A stretch of DNA of 64,000 bases from the NCBI GenBank assembly GCA_003439945.1, contig QVRM01002473.1, forward strand, positions 62,001-126,000, read 5' to 3'. Positions 61,507 through 64,000 of the stretch are shown here, piece by piece (position 1 is the stretch's first letter; each line of letters begins with the position of its first letter). The stretch comes from Dermanyssus gallinae. Its lineage: Eukaryota; Arthropoda; Arachnida; Mesostigmata; Dermanyssidae. A program made the position numbers and the translations under genes. The notes beneath the pieces are model-generated. The model had not been told where the DNA came from. It ran no database searches and was given only the letters and a program-made list of their open reading frames with translations.

Positions 61507-63553
61507 TAGTGGAGTCATGGATAATGGATGATTGGGCGCACAGATGAGTCCGGCATACTCTCAGTGCACGTTCTCTCTGTCTCTCTCTCAATATCTCGTT
61601 CTGTCTCACCTCAATTGGCAACTCAACTCTTCTACTCATTAGCGTAATTGAGTGACGATCTCGAAATGAATCCATAAGGTCGGTAAGAAATGCTAGGAAC
61701 AGAACTATTTCAGGCTTGCTTCAGGCCACTGCAGGTGGCAATTAAGCTTGTTGGAGATGGCGGATCCGGTCTCTCCACCTCTTCCTTGAGCTTTTGCTTC
61801 ATTGAGAGTGTCTTTCTTCGGTATAAGTATACGTATGTCAATGTATAAGCGGTACGTGTGTACAGCACTCATCAACCTGAAGGTTAGCTACTACGGAAGG
61901 TAGCATACAGTTGATCATAAAAGAGCGCTGAGAAGTGCTGTTCTTAGCTCTTAGTGGCTGAGTTCATCTGGGAACTTGGTGTGGGTACTAACTGTAAATG
62001 CCATGCCTGCCGATTTTCTAAAACGCTGTGTAAAATATATATACTTGTGTAACAAGATGACATGCCGAAAGAACCAGAGTCAGAAGTACAGTCATACAAT
62101 TAAGCACACCTTTAAGTTCGTATCAGGGTCAATTTTATAATACGAGAATTCGCTATGTAGTTGTCGTAGGGTACTTTTAAATTGTGTGGCTCGATCTCGA
62201 TTGCCCATCTGAAGTAGTGCCATATTGTTAAAATACATTTAAACGCGAGTTGTTGCAATGTTTGCATACCCTGCGGTGGTGCGGTGTGAGTCTATATTGA
62301 CTTTGCGTTTCCGGGAATTTTCATGCCGTCAGCACGACCTAACGCGGTCTAACGGAGCAAGTATACTCAGTGGATAATTAGGATTTGATGCCACCTCAGA
62401 TCGTTAGTACCCTTCTTGTCTCCCGAATAGGCAGTAGGACCCAGACCTCGGCCCGTGTTGCATTCCAAAATCGCGTACTTAATCTTTTCCGGTTCCCTGC
62501 CACGCAACACACAGTAGGTATCTCTCTCTTCCGTATAGATCTCGGGGTCTACACGTCTCCTCCAGTGCAGTCTGGTTCAGAGTCAAAGTTACTGTAGATG
62601 CAGGCTTTCCTTTGTCGCCGTTCACTGACGTTCTGTATCCTGCAAGGCGTTTTTTTTAGCCTTGCAAACTTTGTTATGCGGTGTCACGAAGTCCTTGTTT
62701 TTATTTAATTGCTAATTGAACATGGCGTGCGTTCTGTTGCTCCACTAAAACGAATATTGCGGTATCCCCATTGCCATCCTGATTCAATACTAAATGTGAC
62801 GATCGATTTGTGTCACAGCATCATGTCTATCCTGTCCTTATATTGCGTTGCAGTCTCTGTTGTTTTCAAACGTATTTAATTTTAATAATGCCTAGCAATT
62901 TCGATGTCTTTAACTAAGCTAGTATTCTAAAAGCTTACCCCGCTGCATCATTTTGCCGACTTACTATGTAGATTACTTCTACGTCCCGTATGGACATAGT
63001 TACCATCACGCTGCCGGATGTAAGGCTTAACTTCGCAACAGTTGTCCAATCAGTGCGTTCTAGAAGTCTCGAACATACTGAAAACCCCAGATGTTGGCTT
63101 ACTTATGTATGTGATTTTGCCGCTACAGCCCTCTCTTGGATATACAACGGCCGCTCTCAACCTGTGTTGTATTACGAAGAAATAGCTATTGCAGTTTTAC
63201 TCGAGTAAGCTTAGGCGCGGTTTGTTTCCAGGCTGCGTCGTGTCTTGGAGGAAGGAAAACCTTCCCCAGGGTTTTGACGTAGGTGTGGTCAACGTTGACA
63301 ATGTCGTTGTGTGATTCTAGGACCCTATTGGGCGATAAATGTTCTGTCTTAAAGAGTCTTCTGATCAGGTTCATCCGTGCGAGGTTCATACTGTGGTGGA
63401 CCAGAATATGGACCCGGAGTGATTCTCTCATAGCTTGGGAGCGCCTAGTGACGCACACACCAAACACTTGTTTTTACATCAACATGTCATTTGCCTGACT
63501 GTGATAATGTGTTATACTGTGATCATTATTATTATTATTATGATTGGAATCAG
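61507..63553. other. No firm gene
   Basis: Mostly unique sequence with short (CT)n and (TA)n runs. Frames at 62990-63208 (+, begins MDIVTITLPDVRLNF) and 63467-63186 (-, contains RLFKTEHLSPNRVLE) read as diverse protein-like sequence. They have no splice or start support and I recognise neither. Confidence 0.4.
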
Positions 63554-63706
63554 GAAATAGAGGAAAATAAGCATAAACGACTAAACAATCAGTTCGCATA
63601 TTTGGAGCGTTTAGCAATGCGATTCAACGACCTTCCGTTGTTTTCGTATGAAGATGCAGAGGACATGACACTTCATCCACGGATCACACTTAATCATGAA
63701 TGCTAG
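63554..63706 (+). CDS. Candidate terminal exon, 50 residues (unidentified)
   Basis: After GATTGGAATCAG (acceptor-like, ending 63553, with a weak ATT-repeat lead) the frame is open in phase 0 for 50 codons to TAG at 63704. The peptide has a helical, charged start (EIEENKHKRLNNQFAYLER) and ends DMTLHPRITLNHEC. Phase would allow it to follow a 60-nt version of the exon at 50851. The sequence has no low complexity, which favours coding; the acceptor is poor, which does not. Confidence 0.25.
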   Translation, partial: EIEENKHKRLNNQFAYLERLAMRFNDLPLFSYEDAEDMTLHPRITLNHEC

Positions 63707-64000
63707 AGGACGAAGGGGACTTATACTCTGTTTCCCTGGGCTCGGTGTCATCACCTTGCCTTCGTTGTCGTCGTCGAGTAAATGTACGACAAACGAGGGG
63801 GAACTAACGCAACGGTTAGGTGAGGTGCATCGAGCGATTCTAGCTCTGGTACAACAACTACTACTACGACAATAACTGCCACTACTCGGGCGACTGCTCC
63901 CAGTGGGGGGGGGGGGGGGGGGGCAAGGGAACGAGGGTAAGTGAGCGTAGGAGGTGGGGGGAAAACGTCTGTTTATATCGATTGCCACTACCTCCCTTGA
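63707..64000. other. No gene seen; G-tract
   Basis: This holds a run of about 18 G at 63906-63923 with G-rich flanks, and a CTA/CGA-type repeat at 63851-63872. Confidence 0.6.

Overview
Window type and organism. This is eukaryotic nuclear DNA, almost certainly from an arthropod. Coding sequence is sparse and interrupted by spliceosomal introns with GT/AG borders. Simple repeats are very abundant: long (AT)n, (TAA)n, (CAA/TTG)n and (CGA)n tracts, plus poly-G/C runs. tRNA-derived SINEs and degraded mariner elements occur. The one gene I can assign to a family encodes a DM4/DM12-type secreted protein, a family known from arthropods. A chelicerate (mite or tick) would fit the repeat-rich, long-intron style, but nothing here proves it.

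Layout. 1-2.2 kb: repeats only. 2.2-2.9 kb: three tRNA-derived insertions, one with a 15-bp target-site duplication. 3.1-3.7 kb: a convincing 208-codon internal exon (+) rich in Asn, Gln and His. 4.06-4.12 kb: a near-perfect hairpin. 6.07-6.26 kb: a terminal exon (+) with a downstream poly(A) signal. 13.8-15.5 kb: two diverged copies of a promoter-like cassette, each followed by a good splice donor. 23.0-26.4 kb: a complete two-exon gene on the minus strand (DM4/DM12 family, 834 residues). 28.7-33.1 kb: a 2.2-kb segment duplicated in tandem, carrying mariner relics and copy-specific insertions. 33.5-33.9 kb: two SINE copies. 38.03-38.09 kb: a short internal exon (+) with ideal splice sites. 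44-46 kb: a cluster of a SINE, a mariner-type MITE and foldback elements, beside a candidate terminal exon. 50.85-51.02 kb: another candidate terminal exon (+). 52-64 kb: GC-rich stretches with several uncertain open frames, and two good minus-strand splice donors at 52.56 and 60.60 kb.

How the pieces may fit. The plus-strand exons at 3094-3717, 38027-38091 and 50851-51018 are phase-compatible (phase 1 to 1, then 0 to 0). They could belong to one gene spanning about 48 kb, with alternative ends at 45026 and possibly 6066. That would place the minus-strand DM4/DM12 gene inside one of its introns. This joining is inference from splice phase only. The first exons of any such gene would lie upstream of the window, or start at the duplicated promoter cassettes near 14 and 15 kb. 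Most other open frames are low-complexity or chance frames; those listed as candidates are marked with low confidence.
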